Below, piece after piece: positions 34,093 to 42,676 of a stretch of DNA of 64,000 nucleotides; the first letter of the stretch is position 1; every line of letters starts with the position of its first letter. Source of the DNA: Sphingomonas swuensis (lineage in GTDB: Bacteria > Pseudomonadota > Alphaproteobacteria > Sphingomonadales > Sphingomonadaceae); contig NZ_BAABBQ010000001.1 in NCBI RefSeq assembly GCF_039538045.1, positions 704,001-768,000 of the forward strand. Direction: 5' to 3'. A model generated the notes under the pieces. It had not been told where the DNA came from. It worked only from the letters and a program-made list of their open reading frames with translations, and ran no database searches. Position numbers and translations under genes: made by a program.

Positions 34093-35238
34093 CTAAAGGG
34101 CGAGGACCTCGTCCAGCATGGCGTGGAAGTCGGCGATGCCATGCTCGAGCGTACCCAGTGTGACATGCTCGAGGAGCCCGCTTGCGAGCCCCCGGTGGGA
34201 GAGGGCGGCGGCGCGGAAGTCCTCGGCCGCGAAGGTCACACCGTCGAGCAGGTCCCAGCTTCTCTGCCAGTGCGCCGCCGCCTCAGGCGTGGCGGGGCTT
34301 TCCGCGATGAGCATGATGTCCTCGACCAGAGTGCGGCCGACCTCCTGCGGGTAGCAGATGAGGAGGTTGATGTAGTCGGGTGAGACGATCACCACGGAGT
34401 TGGGGAAGAGGTGATAGGTATAGGTGATCGCCTTGCGCAGTTGGCGCCAATCGTCGCGGTCGACACCCGCGAGATAGTCGGTGCGCCCGACCGCAGCGCG
34501 CTGATGCGGCCCGATCCGGTCTGCGGCGGTGATCCCGTCGGCGAAGAAGGGGGCGATGGTCGCCGCGTGAAGGCGCTTGACGTGATAGCTCTCGAGGAAG
34601 GCGTCGATCACCAGCTTCCAGTTGGCGGCGACCTCGTGAGTACGGCGGCGATAAGGGTGGAGGTCGCGAACCCCGAAGGCATCGAGGTCGCCGTCGAGCG
34701 CTGACACGGGGGTAAAATCGGCATCAGGATCGCGCGAGAACCAGAGAAGGCCACCGCTCTCGTGCGCGGCGAAGCGCCGGAGGCCGTAATCGGCCTTGTC
34801 GAGCCCAGGGAAGCAGTCGGCGCGAGGTAGCCCGCTCAGCGAGCCATCGCGCCTGTAGGCCCAGGCATGATAGGGGCAGACGATCCGTTTTGCCGGAACC
34901 ACTCCACCCTCTTCAATCAGGCGCGTGCCGCGGTGACGGCAGACGTTGGCGAGGACATGCGCCTGACCGTCGTCGTCGCGGCTGACGATCAGCGGCACAC
35001 CATAAGCGTCATGGGCGATTGCTTCGCGCGGGTTGGCGAGCATCGCGGAGGGACCAAGCAGCAGTGGCATGGCGGCGAACACGCGTTCCTGCTCGGCGGA
35101 AAAGCGAACCGGGTCGGTATAGCGGTCGGCGGCGAGCCGCACCGTCTCGCGGCCGAGCGCCTGCTCACCGCCAGCCAGCCGCTCGACGAGCGCCAGCTGG
35201 CCGGCGGTAGGCCGTGCGGAGCCGGATAGCGCATCCAT
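34093..35238 (-). CDS. Rieske-type aromatic ring-hydroxylating oxygenase, alpha subunit
   Basis: 381 residues. N-terminal Rieske [2Fe-2S] site CRHRGTRL...CPYHAWAY, then the catalytic mononuclear-iron site with histidines in FLESYHVKRLH and an Asp near the C-terminus (IADFHAMLDEV). This is the layout of carnitine/choline-type and aromatic oxygenase alpha subunits. No beta subunit, ferredoxin or reductase is nearby, so electrons must come from elsewhere. Substrate unknown. Ribosome site weak. Confidence 0.87.
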   Translation of the reverse strand: MDALSGSARPTAGQLALVERLAGGEQALGRETVRLAADRYTDPVRFSAEQERVFAAMPLLLGPSAMLANPREAIAHDAYGVPLIVSRDDDGQAHVLANVCRHRGTRLIEEGGVVPAKRIVCPYHAWAYRRDGSLSGLPRADCFPGLDKADYGLRRFAAHESGGLLWFSRDPDADFTPVSALDGDLDAFGVRDLHPYRRRTHEVAANWKLVIDAFLESYHVKRLHAATIAPFFADGITAADRIGPHQRAAVGRTDYLAGVDRDDWRQLRKAITYTYHLFPNSVVIVSPDYINLLICYPQEVGRTLVEDIMLIAESPATPEAAAHWQRSWDLLDGVTFAAEDFRAAALSHRGLASGLLEHVTLGTLEHGIADFHAMLDEVLAL

Positions 35239-35361
35239 GCGGCAAGGAGTGCGCCTGCTGCGTCCTGAGCGCAAGAAGGCTCGACCACAGCGTGCTCACC
35301 CCCTGTTCAGCGCAATTGCGGCTGCTAGGGTCCTCTGAGCAATTTCAAGGGGGTCGGACTT

Positions 35362-37101
35362 TTGGTGAGCGCAGCAGCGGCAGGCAATGAAACGGCAGGT
35401 GCGCCCCCCAAAGGCTGGCGACTGCTGACCTCGGCTCTGTCGAACCGCAAGACAGCGGTGATGCTGGCCTTCGGCTTCGGGGCGGGACTTCCCTACACGC
35501 TGCTGATTGGCACCCTCAATGCTTGGCTTGGCGAGTGGAAGATCGACCTCGCGACGATCGGCGTGCTGTCGTGGATCGGGCTTGCCTACGCCTTCAAGTT
35601 CCTGTGGTCGCCACTGGTCGACCGGGTTCGCCTTCCCGGGCTCGAGCGTCTTGGACGCCGACGCGGCTGGCTGCTCCTGTGCCAGGTGATCCTCACGCTG
35701 ACCTTCTTCGGCCTGTCGCTGTCCGACCCCCGAATGGCCCTTGGCACCTTCGCGCTGATCGCGGTGATCGGAGCCTTTGCATCGGCGACGCAGGACGTGG
35801 TGATCGATGCCTGGCGGATCGACGTCGCCGACGAGGCGGCGCCGGTCGAGATCCTCTCCTCGATCTACCAGTTCGGCTACCGCATCGCGGCGCTGATCGG
35901 CGGCGCGCTGGCACTGGTGCTGTCGGTTCGGATGAGCTGGCCGACGGTCTACGCGATCATGGGCGGCTTCATGGCCCTGACCCTTATCGCCACCCTTCTC
36001 GCCCCGGACACGCCGCGCGCTGCTTCGGAAGCGGAGCAGAGCGCACTTCGCCGGGCTGGAGCGATCTCGCCCAAGCTGCGCAACTTCGGCCTCGCCGTCG
36101 TCGGGTTCGGCTGGGCCTGGGCAATCTGGTCGGTTGGTGCCTTCATGGCCCGGATGCTCGGCGGAGAGATCGACGCGGTGACAGGCAAGCCGCCATCGGT
36201 TGGCGACTTCACTCGCGACTACGGTCCGCTGATCGTCGCCGCGACGGTGCTCGTCCCGGCGATCGTCGCGGCGATCTTCAACTGGCTCGCCGCCCGGCCC
36301 GGCTATGTGCTCGAGAGCGATCGCCCCGCCGAGAGTGGGCTGGAGCGAACCGCCGACCACGCCTATGCGGCGCTGATCCTTCCGCTCGCCGAGCTGGTAA
36401 GGAGGCTTGGATGGGGTGTGATCATCGTCCTTGGATTGATCCTCAGCTACCGCATCACCGACAACATCTGGGGCAGCTTCGCCTTCCCCTTCTACCTCAC
36501 AGAGCTGCAGTACACCGGCGACGAAGTGGCGTTCGCGTCCAAGATCTTTGGTGTGTTCATGACCATGGCGGGGATCGCGATCGGCGGGATCATGTTCGCG
36601 ACGCTTGGGCGCATGCCCACGCTGATGATCGGCGCGATCGTCGCGGCGGCGAGCAACCTCCTCTATGCCGATCTTGCGTCGGGTGCGGTGGGGATCGATG
36701 CGTTCGCGCGGACCTTCGGGCTCGACACCTTCGGGCATGACCTGCGCATGGTCCGCCTTCTGATCGCCATCTCCGGCGAGAATATCGCAGGCGGGCTCGC
36801 TGGCGCGGCCTTCGTGGCCTATCTCTCCTCGATCACCTCGCGCGAGTTCAGCGCCGTCCAATATGCGTTGCTGTCCTCGCTGACCTTCTTGATCGGCTCG
36901 CTTGGCCGGGCTGCGCTCGGCGAGATGATCGACCAGGTCGGCTATGCGCCGGTCTTCTTCCTCACGGCCAAGATCGGCGTGGTCGCAATCGTCTTCGTCG
37001 CGCTCGAATGGGCCCGGCAGGCTTGGAACGGCCGACGCAGCGGCGCCGGCGACGTCCCGGCAAGCGATGCGGTTCGAGCCACCGAAGGCGACACCGCCTA
37101 G
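35362..37101 (+). CDS. AmpG-like muropeptide MFS permease
   Basis: 579 residues, 12 or more transmembrane segments, longer than E. coli AmpG because of extra loops. N-terminal MFS helix SNRKTAVMLAFGFGAGLPYTLLIGTLNAWL and LSWIGLAYAFKFLWSPLVDRV are typical of AmpG. It would import anhydromuropeptides from the periplasm for cell-wall recycling. Start TTG at 35362 (or GTG 35365) after AAGGGGG. Its stop codon overlaps the end of folC, tail to tail. Confidence 0.85.
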   Translation: MVSAAAAGNETAGAPPKGWRLLTSALSNRKTAVMLAFGFGAGLPYTLLIGTLNAWLGEWKIDLATIGVLSWIGLAYAFKFLWSPLVDRVRLPGLERLGRRRGWLLLCQVILTLTFFGLSLSDPRMALGTFALIAVIGAFASATQDVVIDAWRIDVADEAAPVEILSSIYQFGYRIAALIGGALALVLSVRMSWPTVYAIMGGFMALTLIATLLAPDTPRAASEAEQSALRRAGAISPKLRNFGLAVVGFGWAWAIWSVGAFMARMLGGEIDAVTGKPPSVGDFTRDYGPLIVAATVLVPAIVAAIFNWLAARPGYVLESDRPAESGLERTADHAYAALILPLAELVRRLGWGVIIVLGLILSYRITDNIWGSFAFPFYLTELQYTGDEVAFASKIFGVFMTMAGIAIGGIMFATLGRMPTLMIGAIVAAASNLLYADLASGAVGIDAFARTFGLDTFGHDLRMVRLLIAISGENIAGGLAGAAFVAYLSSITSREFSAVQYALLSSLTFLIGSLGRAALGEMIDQVGYAPVFFLTAKIGVVAIVFVALEWARQAWNGRRSGAGDVPASDAVRATEGDTA

Positions 37102-38393
37102 TCGGGCTGCTCGTCGTTGGCGGCGAGGACTTCGCCGGCGAGATAGAGCGAACCCGCGATGAGGACGGGCGTGCCTTCGGGAACCTGCGCAAGCGCTCCG
37201 CTGAGGCTTGGTCGGGGTTGCACCGGAAGGCCGAGATCGCGTGCCGTCGCGGCAATGGAATCGGCGGAGAGCGCCAGCGGATGATCGAAGCCGATGGTGT
37301 GCACCTGCTCGGCGCGACCGCGGAAGGGAGACAGCAGTCCTTGGGGATCCTTGGTCGAGAGCGCGCCCACGACGAGATGAAAGGGGCGATTGCCCAGCAG
37401 GGTGGTGATCGCTTCGGCGAGGGCCTCGGCAGCCTGTGCGTTGTGCCCGCCATCCAGCCACACCTCGCGGGTGCCAATGAGCGGGCCCGGCCGAAGCCGC
37501 TGCAGGCGCGCCGGCCAGCGGACATCGATCATCGCCCTCCCGAGCGCCTCGTCCGGAACGCTGACGGCCTGCTGATGGCGGAGCATCGCGATTGCGAGCC
37601 CGGCATTGTCGGCCTGATGCGGGCCAAGGAGCGCGGGAAGAGGGAGCAGGAGTGTGCCCTTGGGATCCTCATAGACAAGCCGATCGCCCTCGGCCCGGCT
37701 ACTCCAGTCGCGATCCTGCACGAAAAGGGGAGCGCCGACCCGTGTCGCGACGTCGGCGATGGCAGCCGCCGCTTCGGGAGGATGGGCAAGGACGACCAGA
37801 GGAATGCCGGCCTTGGCGATGCCCGCCTTTTCGCCCGCGATCTCGCCGAGGCCGGCGCCGAGCCACTGCTGGTGGTCCAGCCCGAGCGCCGTGATGCCGG
37901 TCACCGCCGGATGGGCGACCACATTGGTCGCGTCGAGTCGCCCGCCCATCCCGACTTCGAGGACCAGCACATCGCCGGGCATCCGGGCGAAGGCGAGAAA
38001 GGCGGCGGCCGCCGTCGCCTCGAAGAAGCTAGGTCCGATGCCGTGCGCGGAGTCGAGCACCGTTTCCAGCAGTGCGGCGAGATGGTCGTCATCGATCAGC
38101 CGGCCCGCGAGCCGGATGCGTTCGTTGAAGCGGACGAGGTGCGGCGAGGTGAAGACGTGAGCTCGAAGCCCGGCCGCCTCCATCGCGGAGCGAAGGAAGG
38201 CACAGGTCGAGCCCTTGCCGTTGGTGCCCGCGACATGGAACACCGGCGGCAGCCGATCCTGTGGCCGGCCAAGACGCTCGAGCAGTTCGGTGATCCGCTC
38301 GAGCCCGAGACGATCGCCGCCAAGGCTTAGCGCCGCGAGCCGGTCGAGTTGCCCCTGCACGCCCGGGTGATCCGAGCGGGCGCCGTCGGCCAT
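37098..38393 (-). CDS. folC: Folylpolyglutamate synthase / dihydrofolate synthase
   Basis: 431-residue Mur-ligase-fold enzyme adding glutamate to folates. P-loop FHVAGTNGKGSTCAFL near residue 47, the FTSPHLVRFNERIRL loop (omega loop and Mg site), EVGMGGRLDATNVV, ITALGLDHQQWLG, and the C-terminal LDGGHNAQAAEAL. Its ATG overlaps the accD stop codon, the standard accD-folC operon. Confidence 0.96.
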   Translation of the reverse strand: MADGARSDHPGVQGQLDRLAALSLGGDRLGLERITELLERLGRPQDRLPPVFHVAGTNGKGSTCAFLRSAMEAAGLRAHVFTSPHLVRFNERIRLAGRLIDDDHLAALLETVLDSAHGIGPSFFEATAAAAFLAFARMPGDVLVLEVGMGGRLDATNVVAHPAVTGITALGLDHQQWLGAGLGEIAGEKAGIAKAGIPLVVLAHPPEAAAAIADVATRVGAPLFVQDRDWSSRAEGDRLVYEDPKGTLLLPLPALLGPHQADNAGLAIAMLRHQQAVSVPDEALGRAMIDVRWPARLQRLRPGPLIGTREVWLDGGHNAQAAEALAEAITTLLGNRPFHLVVGALSTKDPQGLLSPFRGRAEQVHTIGFDHPLALSADSIAATARDLGLPVQPRPSLSGALAQVPEGTPVLIAGSLYLAGEVLAANDEQPD

Positions 38394-39250
38394 CAGGCGG
38401 CTGCCTTCTCCGTCGGCACCAGATAGTCAACGAGGCGGCCGAGGGTCTCGCGCAGCTCGCGGCGATGGACGACCATGTCGATCATCCCATGCTCGAGGAG
38501 ATATTCAGCCCGCTGGAAGCCGTCCGGGAGCTTTTCGCGGATGGTCTGCTCGATCACGCGCTGGCCGGCGAAGCCGATCAGGGCGCCAGGCTCTGCAATT
38601 TGGATGTCGCCGAGCATCGCGTAGCTGGCCGTTACGCCGCCGGTCGTGGGGTCAGTCAGGACGACGATGTAGGGGAGCCCCGCCTCGCGCAGCAGTTCGA
38701 GCGCGACGGTCGAGCGCGGCATCTGCATCAGGCTGAGGATGCCTTCCTGCATGCGGGCGCCGCCGGCGGCGGTGAACATGATGAACGGCGCGCGCGCCTC
38801 GATCGCGGCGCGGACGCCGGCGACGAACGCGGACCCGACCGCAACACCCATCGAACCGCCCATGAAGGCAAAGTCCTGCACCCCTACGATGACGTTCCGG
38901 CCCTCGATGGTGCCGCGGGCATTCAGCAGCGCGTCCTTCTGCTCGGTGGCGGTTCGGGCGGCCTTGATCCGATCGACGTAGCGCTTGGTATCGCGGAACT
39001 TGAGCGGGTCCTCGCGCACGTCGGGCGAGGGCAGAAGCTCATATTTGCCGTCGTCGAAGAGCTGGTCGAACCGGGTCTCGGCGCGGATTCGATCGTGATG
39101 GTCGCAGCGTGGGCAGACCTGGAGATTGTCCTCCCATTCCTTGGTGAAGACCATCGCGTCACACTTCTTGCACTTGTGCCAGAGCGTGTCGGTGGTCTGC
39201 CGCTTGGGCAGGAAGGAGATGCTGTTACGGACTCGGGTGAGCCAGCTCAT
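38393..39250 (-). CDS. accD: Acetyl-CoA carboxylase carboxyltransferase subunit beta
   Basis: 285 residues. The N-terminal zinc ribbon has C27, C30, C46 and C49. The carboxyltransferase body has [34 protein letters not shown] and [12 protein letters not shown]. Partner of AccA (not in the window) in malonyl-CoA synthesis. Upstream of folC and downstream of pyrF in one minus-strand run. Confidence 0.97.
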   Translation of the reverse strand: MSWLTRVRNSISFLPKRQTTDTLWHKCKKCDAMVFTKEWEDNLQVCPRCDHHDRIRAETRFDQLFDDGKYELLPSPDVREDPLKFRDTKRYVDRIKAARTATEQKDALLNARGTIEGRNVIVGVQDFAFMGGSMGVAVGSAFVAGVRAAIEARAPFIMFTAAGGARMQEGILSLMQMPRSTVALELLREAGLPYIVVLTDPTTGGVTASYAMLGDIQIAEPGALIGFAGQRVIEQTIREKLPDGFQRAEYLLEHGMIDMVVHRRELRETLGRLVDYLVPTEKAAA

Positions 39251-39269
39251 GAGGAATGTCCCGTGAAGA

Positions 39270-39974
39270 TCAGGCGGAGGCGGTTAGCGCCGGAGCCTGG
39301 CGTAAGGAAGAAGCGATTGCCCGAGCGGCCTCGACCGGATCCGGGGCAGCGGTGATCGGCCGGCCGACGACCAGCAGCGAGGCGCCGCGGTCGAGCGCTT
39401 CGGCGGGTGTCAGGACCCTCTTCTGGTCGCCGACGTCGGAGCCGGCGGGGCGGAGACCCGGGACAACGAAATAGCCGTCAGGCCATGCTTCGCGCGCGGC
39501 CGCAACCTCGGATCCCGAGCAGACGATTCCGTCGCACCCAGCCGAGCGGGTCAACCGGGCGAGGCGGGCCACCTGCTCGGCCGGGGTCGAGGCGACGCCA
39601 GCCTCGGCGAGGTCGGCCTCGTCGAGGCTGGTGAGGACGGTAACGGCGACGACCTTGCAATTGGGCGGTGCCGCGGCCTTCGCCGCTTCGAGCATTGCCC
39701 TGCCGCCGGTCGCATGCACTGTCAGCACCGCGGGCGCGAGCGGAGCAAGCGCGGCGACGGCCTTGCCGACGGTATTGGGAATGTCGTGCAGCTTGAGGTC
39801 GAGGAAGACCGGAAGGCCGCCCTGCGCGAGGCGGCGGACACCCTCCGGCCCGTTGGCGGCGAAGAATTCGAGGCCGAGCTTCAGTCCGCCAACATGCGAG
39901 CGAACCGCGTCAGCAAGGCTCGCGGCGCCATCGAGATCGGGCGTGTCGATGGCAACGAACAGCGGCAAGGTCAC
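39270..39974 (-). CDS. pyrF: Orotidine 5'-phosphate decarboxylase
   Basis: 234 residues, last step of UMP synthesis. Catalytic D-x-K-x-x-D motif in [15 protein letters not shown]; also GLKLGLEFF near the start, [11 protein letters not shown], and the phosphate-binding VPGLRPAG. Starts 4 nt inside the end of the DUF1049 gene, so the two are coupled. Confidence 0.96.
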   Translation of the reverse strand: MTLPLFVAIDTPDLDGAASLADAVRSHVGGLKLGLEFFAANGPEGVRRLAQGGLPVFLDLKLHDIPNTVGKAVAALAPLAPAVLTVHATGGRAMLEAAKAAAPPNCKVVAVTVLTSLDEADLAEAGVASTPAEQVARLARLTRSAGCDGIVCSGSEVAAAREAWPDGYFVVPGLRPAGSDVGDQKRVLTPAEALDRGASLLVVGRPITAAPDPVEAARAIASSLRQAPALTASA

Positions 39975-40252
39975 GCGTCAGGCTCCTCGGCGGTGATCGG
40001 CGGGGACGACGTGCTCGGCGCCGGCGGATTGCTGACCGCAAGCCGCCGCTGGACCGACCACAGCCGACCCTTCAGCCACAGGAAGGTCGGAAGGAAGCCG
40101 AGGAATGCAGCGAAGAGCACCAGGAGCGGAAGTTTGATGTCCGCCTGCAGGCTGCCCCAGAGGTTGATCGTCACATCCTGCCAGTTGTTGCGGGCGATGA
40201 TCGCCAGAAAGACCGACAGCACGACCCAGAAGAGCGTCTTGAGGAACTGCAT
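39971..40252 (-). CDS. LapA-type DUF1049 membrane protein
   Basis: 93 residues with two transmembrane helices (about 5-22 and 42-62) and a Pro/Ser-rich cytoplasmic tail. The pattern MQFLKTLFWVVLSVFLAIIARNN fits DUF1049 / lipopolysaccharide assembly protein A-domain proteins, which in enterobacteria help control LPS levels. Coupled to pyrF. Confidence 0.78.
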   Translation of the reverse strand: MQFLKTLFWVVLSVFLAIIARNNWQDVTINLWGSLQADIKLPLLVLFAAFLGFLPTFLWLKGRLWSVQRRLAVSNPPAPSTSSPPITAEEPDA

Positions 40253-40350
40253 CTTGGAGGCGTCCTTAGTCGGATGACGGCGCGAAGGCCAGTGGCCGTG
40301 CTTCTCATCGCTGAAGGGCTTCGTTTCGCCGCAGTGTTGAAGGGAGCCGG

Positions 40351-41712
40351 TTGAGCGTCGCGGCGACCCGCTTCAAGCGCAATTCCGGGGAGGACAAGTC
40401 ACTGAAGACTCGCGTCATCGCGGGTGCTGTCGCAGTGCTGCTCATGGGCGGCGCGCTGGCGAGCATCCGGGTCATGGAACCGGAACCGAGCGAGGGCGCG
40501 CGAGCGCCCGATGCGCTTGCGGCTGCGCGCGCGGCCAACCTCAGGCTTGCCGAAGTACAGCCGAAGGCGCGGCAGCGCATCGACTATGCCAGGCTCGACG
40601 CGCGGCTGAAGCGCATGGCCGACGAGCCCAACATGGTTGGCCTTTCAGTCGGCGTGGTCGAGAACGGCCGGATTACCTTCCTCGCGGGCTACGGCGAGAC
40701 GCTCGCCGGGTCGGGGGAGAGGGTGACGCCTTCCACCGTCTTCCGCTGGGCCTCGGTCAGCAAGGGCGTTGCCGGGACGATGGTCGGCAAGCTAGCGGAA
40801 GAGGGCAAGATCAAGCTGGCCGCACCGGTCGTGAACTATGCGCCCGGGCTGAAGCTTCCCGCCGGCAACGAATATCGGGCGAGCGTGACCGACGTTCTCA
40901 GCCATCGGCTGGGGCTCTATCGCAACGCGCTCGACAACAAGCTGGAGGAGGGCCAGTCGCCCACGATGCTGCGAGCGCAGCTGGCGACCCTCAATGCCAT
41001 CTGTCCGCCCGACACCTGCTGGTCCTACCAGAACATCGCATTCGACAGCGCAAGCGAGATGGTCGCGCGGTCGACTGGCCAGACCTACCAGCATACCGTG
41101 ATGGAGCGGCTCTTCTCGCCGATCGGGATGAGTAGCGCGAGCCTGACTCGAGAGGGGCTTGTCTCCTCGGCAAGCTGGGCCCGGCCGCACAGCGTCGGTC
41201 GGCGGCCACTCGAGGTGCTCGAGCCTTACTATCAGGTACCGGCCGCGGGCGGCGTCAACAGCAACATCAAGGACATGTCGCTGTGGCTGATTGCCCAGAC
41301 GGGCGGCATGCCGAACGTGCTCTCGCCGCAATTGCTCGAGACGATCCATGCGCCGTTGGTCAAGACGCCGGGTGAGCGTGGCCGGCTGCGCAAGTTCCTC
41401 GAGCGGCTGGGGGATGCCTGGTATGGGCTGGGCTGGCGCTCCTACGACTATGCCGGGCACCGCATCGTCGGACATCGCGGCGGGGTGGCGGGCTATCGCT
41501 CGCTGATCCTGTTCGACCCCAAGCTTAAGAGCGGGGTGGTCGCGCTGTGGAACAGCAATACCAGCCAGCCGGGCGGGCTCGAGTTCGAGGTCATGGACAT
41601 GCTCTACGGGCTCGAATTCCGCGACTGGATGGAGCTCGACAAGAAGGGTGCCCCCGCGACCGAGCCGCTTGCGGACGATGTCGCGGCGACCGGGAGCGGC
41701 GATCGCCGCTGA
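40351..41712 (+). CDS. Beta-lactamase-family serine hydrolase
   Basis: 453 residues from TTG (AAGGGAG upstream). Signal anchor at about 18-40. Class-C/PBP-like active site: SxxK in WASVSKGVAGT, YxN in CWSYQNIAFD, and HRGG (IVGHRGGVAGY) in place of KTG. These match the serine hydrolases that include EstB and D-aminopeptidases as well as AmpC-like enzymes; resistance activity cannot be inferred. It is probably periplasmic, acting on cell-wall peptides or esters. Confidence 0.87.
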   Translation: MSVAATRFKRNSGEDKSLKTRVIAGAVAVLLMGGALASIRVMEPEPSEGARAPDALAAARAANLRLAEVQPKARQRIDYARLDARLKRMADEPNMVGLSVGVVENGRITFLAGYGETLAGSGERVTPSTVFRWASVSKGVAGTMVGKLAEEGKIKLAAPVVNYAPGLKLPAGNEYRASVTDVLSHRLGLYRNALDNKLEEGQSPTMLRAQLATLNAICPPDTCWSYQNIAFDSASEMVARSTGQTYQHTVMERLFSPIGMSSASLTREGLVSSASWARPHSVGRRPLEVLEPYYQVPAAGGVNSNIKDMSLWLIAQTGGMPNVLSPQLLETIHAPLVKTPGERGRLRKFLERLGDAWYGLGWRSYDYAGHRIVGHRGGVAGYRSLILFDPKLKSGVVALWNSNTSQPGGLEFEVMDMLYGLEFRDWMELDKKGAPATEPLADDVAATGSGDRR

Positions 41713-41715
41713 CGA

Positions 41716-41741
41716 GGAACCGCCGCATGGCGGTCCGGGTT
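41716..41741 (+). promoter_or_regulatory. EcfG-like promoter for the hemerythrin gene (near match)
   Basis: GGAAC (41716-41720), 17-nt spacer, GGTT (41738-41741); consensus is GGAAC-N16/17-CGTT, so one mismatch. It lies 39 nt upstream of the hemerythrin start. Confidence 0.4.
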
Positions 41742-41779
41742 GAGGGCGTAACGAACCCCTCTGAAACCGGAGACTCTCC

Positions 41780-42295
41780 TTGGCCGACACCGCTCCCGAC
41801 GCAATCACCCTGCTCAAGAACGACCACCGCGAAGTGGAAAGCTTGTTCAAGCAGTTCGAAGAGGCGAGCGGCACCGCCGCCAAGCGCAAGATCGCCGAGA
41901 AGATCTCGGCCGAGCTGATCATCCACACCCGGATCGAGAACGAGCACTTCTATCCGGCGTGCGAGGGCAAGGTCGACGAGGCGGACCTCAAGGAGGCCTA
42001 CGTCGAGCATGACGCCGCCAACCTGCTGATCGCCGAGATCCTCGAGGCGGGGAAGGACGACGATTTCTATGAAGCCAAGGTGAAGGTGCTCAAGGAGGAG
42101 ATCGAGCACCACGTCAAGGAGGAAGAGCGCTGGCTGACCGGCATCTTCAGCCAGGCCAAGCGTCACGGCGTCGACATGGATGCGCTCGGTGCGACGCTGG
42201 CCGATGCCAAGGCGCGGATCGAGCAGGAAATCGCCAAGGACGGCCCCGAGGTGCATCTCGCGGCGCTGAAGAAGACCAAGGTCGCAACGGCTTGA
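41780..42295 (+). CDS. Hemerythrin HHE domain protein
   Basis: 171 residues from TTG. Di-iron helical-bundle histidines and acids: LLKNDHREVESLF, IIHTRIENEHFYPA, VEHDAANLL, and EIEHHVKEEERWLTGIF. Single HHE domain plus a helical C-terminus. Soluble members bind O2, NO or iron and are often stress-induced; the near-consensus EcfG promoter agrees with this. Confidence 0.9.
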   Translation: MADTAPDAITLLKNDHREVESLFKQFEEASGTAAKRKIAEKISAELIIHTRIENEHFYPACEGKVDEADLKEAYVEHDAANLLIAEILEAGKDDDFYEAKVKVLKEEIEHHVKEEERWLTGIFSQAKRHGVDMDALGATLADAKARIEQEIAKDGPEVHLAALKKTKVATA

Positions 42296-42297
42296 GA

Positions 42298-42328
42298 GAT
42301 ATGCCCCGGCCAGCGGCCGGGGCATATC
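42298..42328. terminator. Hairpin between convergent genes
   Basis: Perfect 14-bp arms, GATATGCCCCGGCC and GGCCGGGGCATATC, with an AGC loop. It sits 3 nt after the hemerythrin stop codon and 5 nt before the end of the glutaredoxin gene. No T-run on either side. Confidence 0.6.
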
Positions 42329-42333
42329 CGCGT

Positions 42334-42576
42334 TCAGGCGTGGGCGCTCAGGAACTTCTCGAGATCGCTGCAGCCGCCGATGGTCTTGCCGTCGACGGTA
42401 ATCAGGGGAGTGGTCGACAGGCCGTGCTCGGCCTTGAAGGCGTCCACTTCCTCGCGGCTGGTGAGCTGATGCTCCTCGACGTCGAAATTGTTCTCCTTGA
42501 GCAGCTCGAGGGCGCGGCGACCGAACGGGCACTCGTGCTCGGGCAGGACCATTCGGTGGATGACAGCGGTGGGCAT
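42334..42576 (-). CDS. Glutaredoxin-like thioredoxin-fold protein
   Basis: 80 residues. The redox-site region is HECPFGRRALELLKENN, a monothiol CPFG site in the position of CPYC. The cis-proline is in TTPLITVDG and the glutathione-site GGCSDLEKF follows. It probably reduces mixed disulfides or carries Fe-S clusters. AGGAGAAA ribosome site. A near-EcfG promoter lies upstream. Confidence 0.87.
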   Translation of the reverse strand: MPTAVIHRMVLPEHECPFGRRALELLKENNFDVEEHQLTSREEVDAFKAEHGLSTTPLITVDGKTIGGCSDLEKFLSAHA

Positions 42577-42606
42577 GGGTCGTTTCTCCTAGGGTTCGGG
42601 CCGATG

Positions 42607-42632
42607 GACGCGCCAGCCGAGGTGCCGGTTCC
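42607..42632 (-). promoter_or_regulatory. EcfG-like promoter for the glutaredoxin gene (near match)
   Basis: Read on the minus strand: GGAAC, 17-nt spacer, CGTC; one mismatch to CGTT. About 31 nt from the -10-like element to the ATG. Confidence 0.4.
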
Positions 42633-42676
42633 GAGCGGATTGGCGCTTTGCCGCATTAGCGACTAAGGGGCTGCCC

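Noticed and set aside
35296..37461. 721-codon minus-strand frame opposite the AmpG-like gene
   Set aside because: Antisense shadow; the plus strand encodes an unmistakable 12-helix permease.
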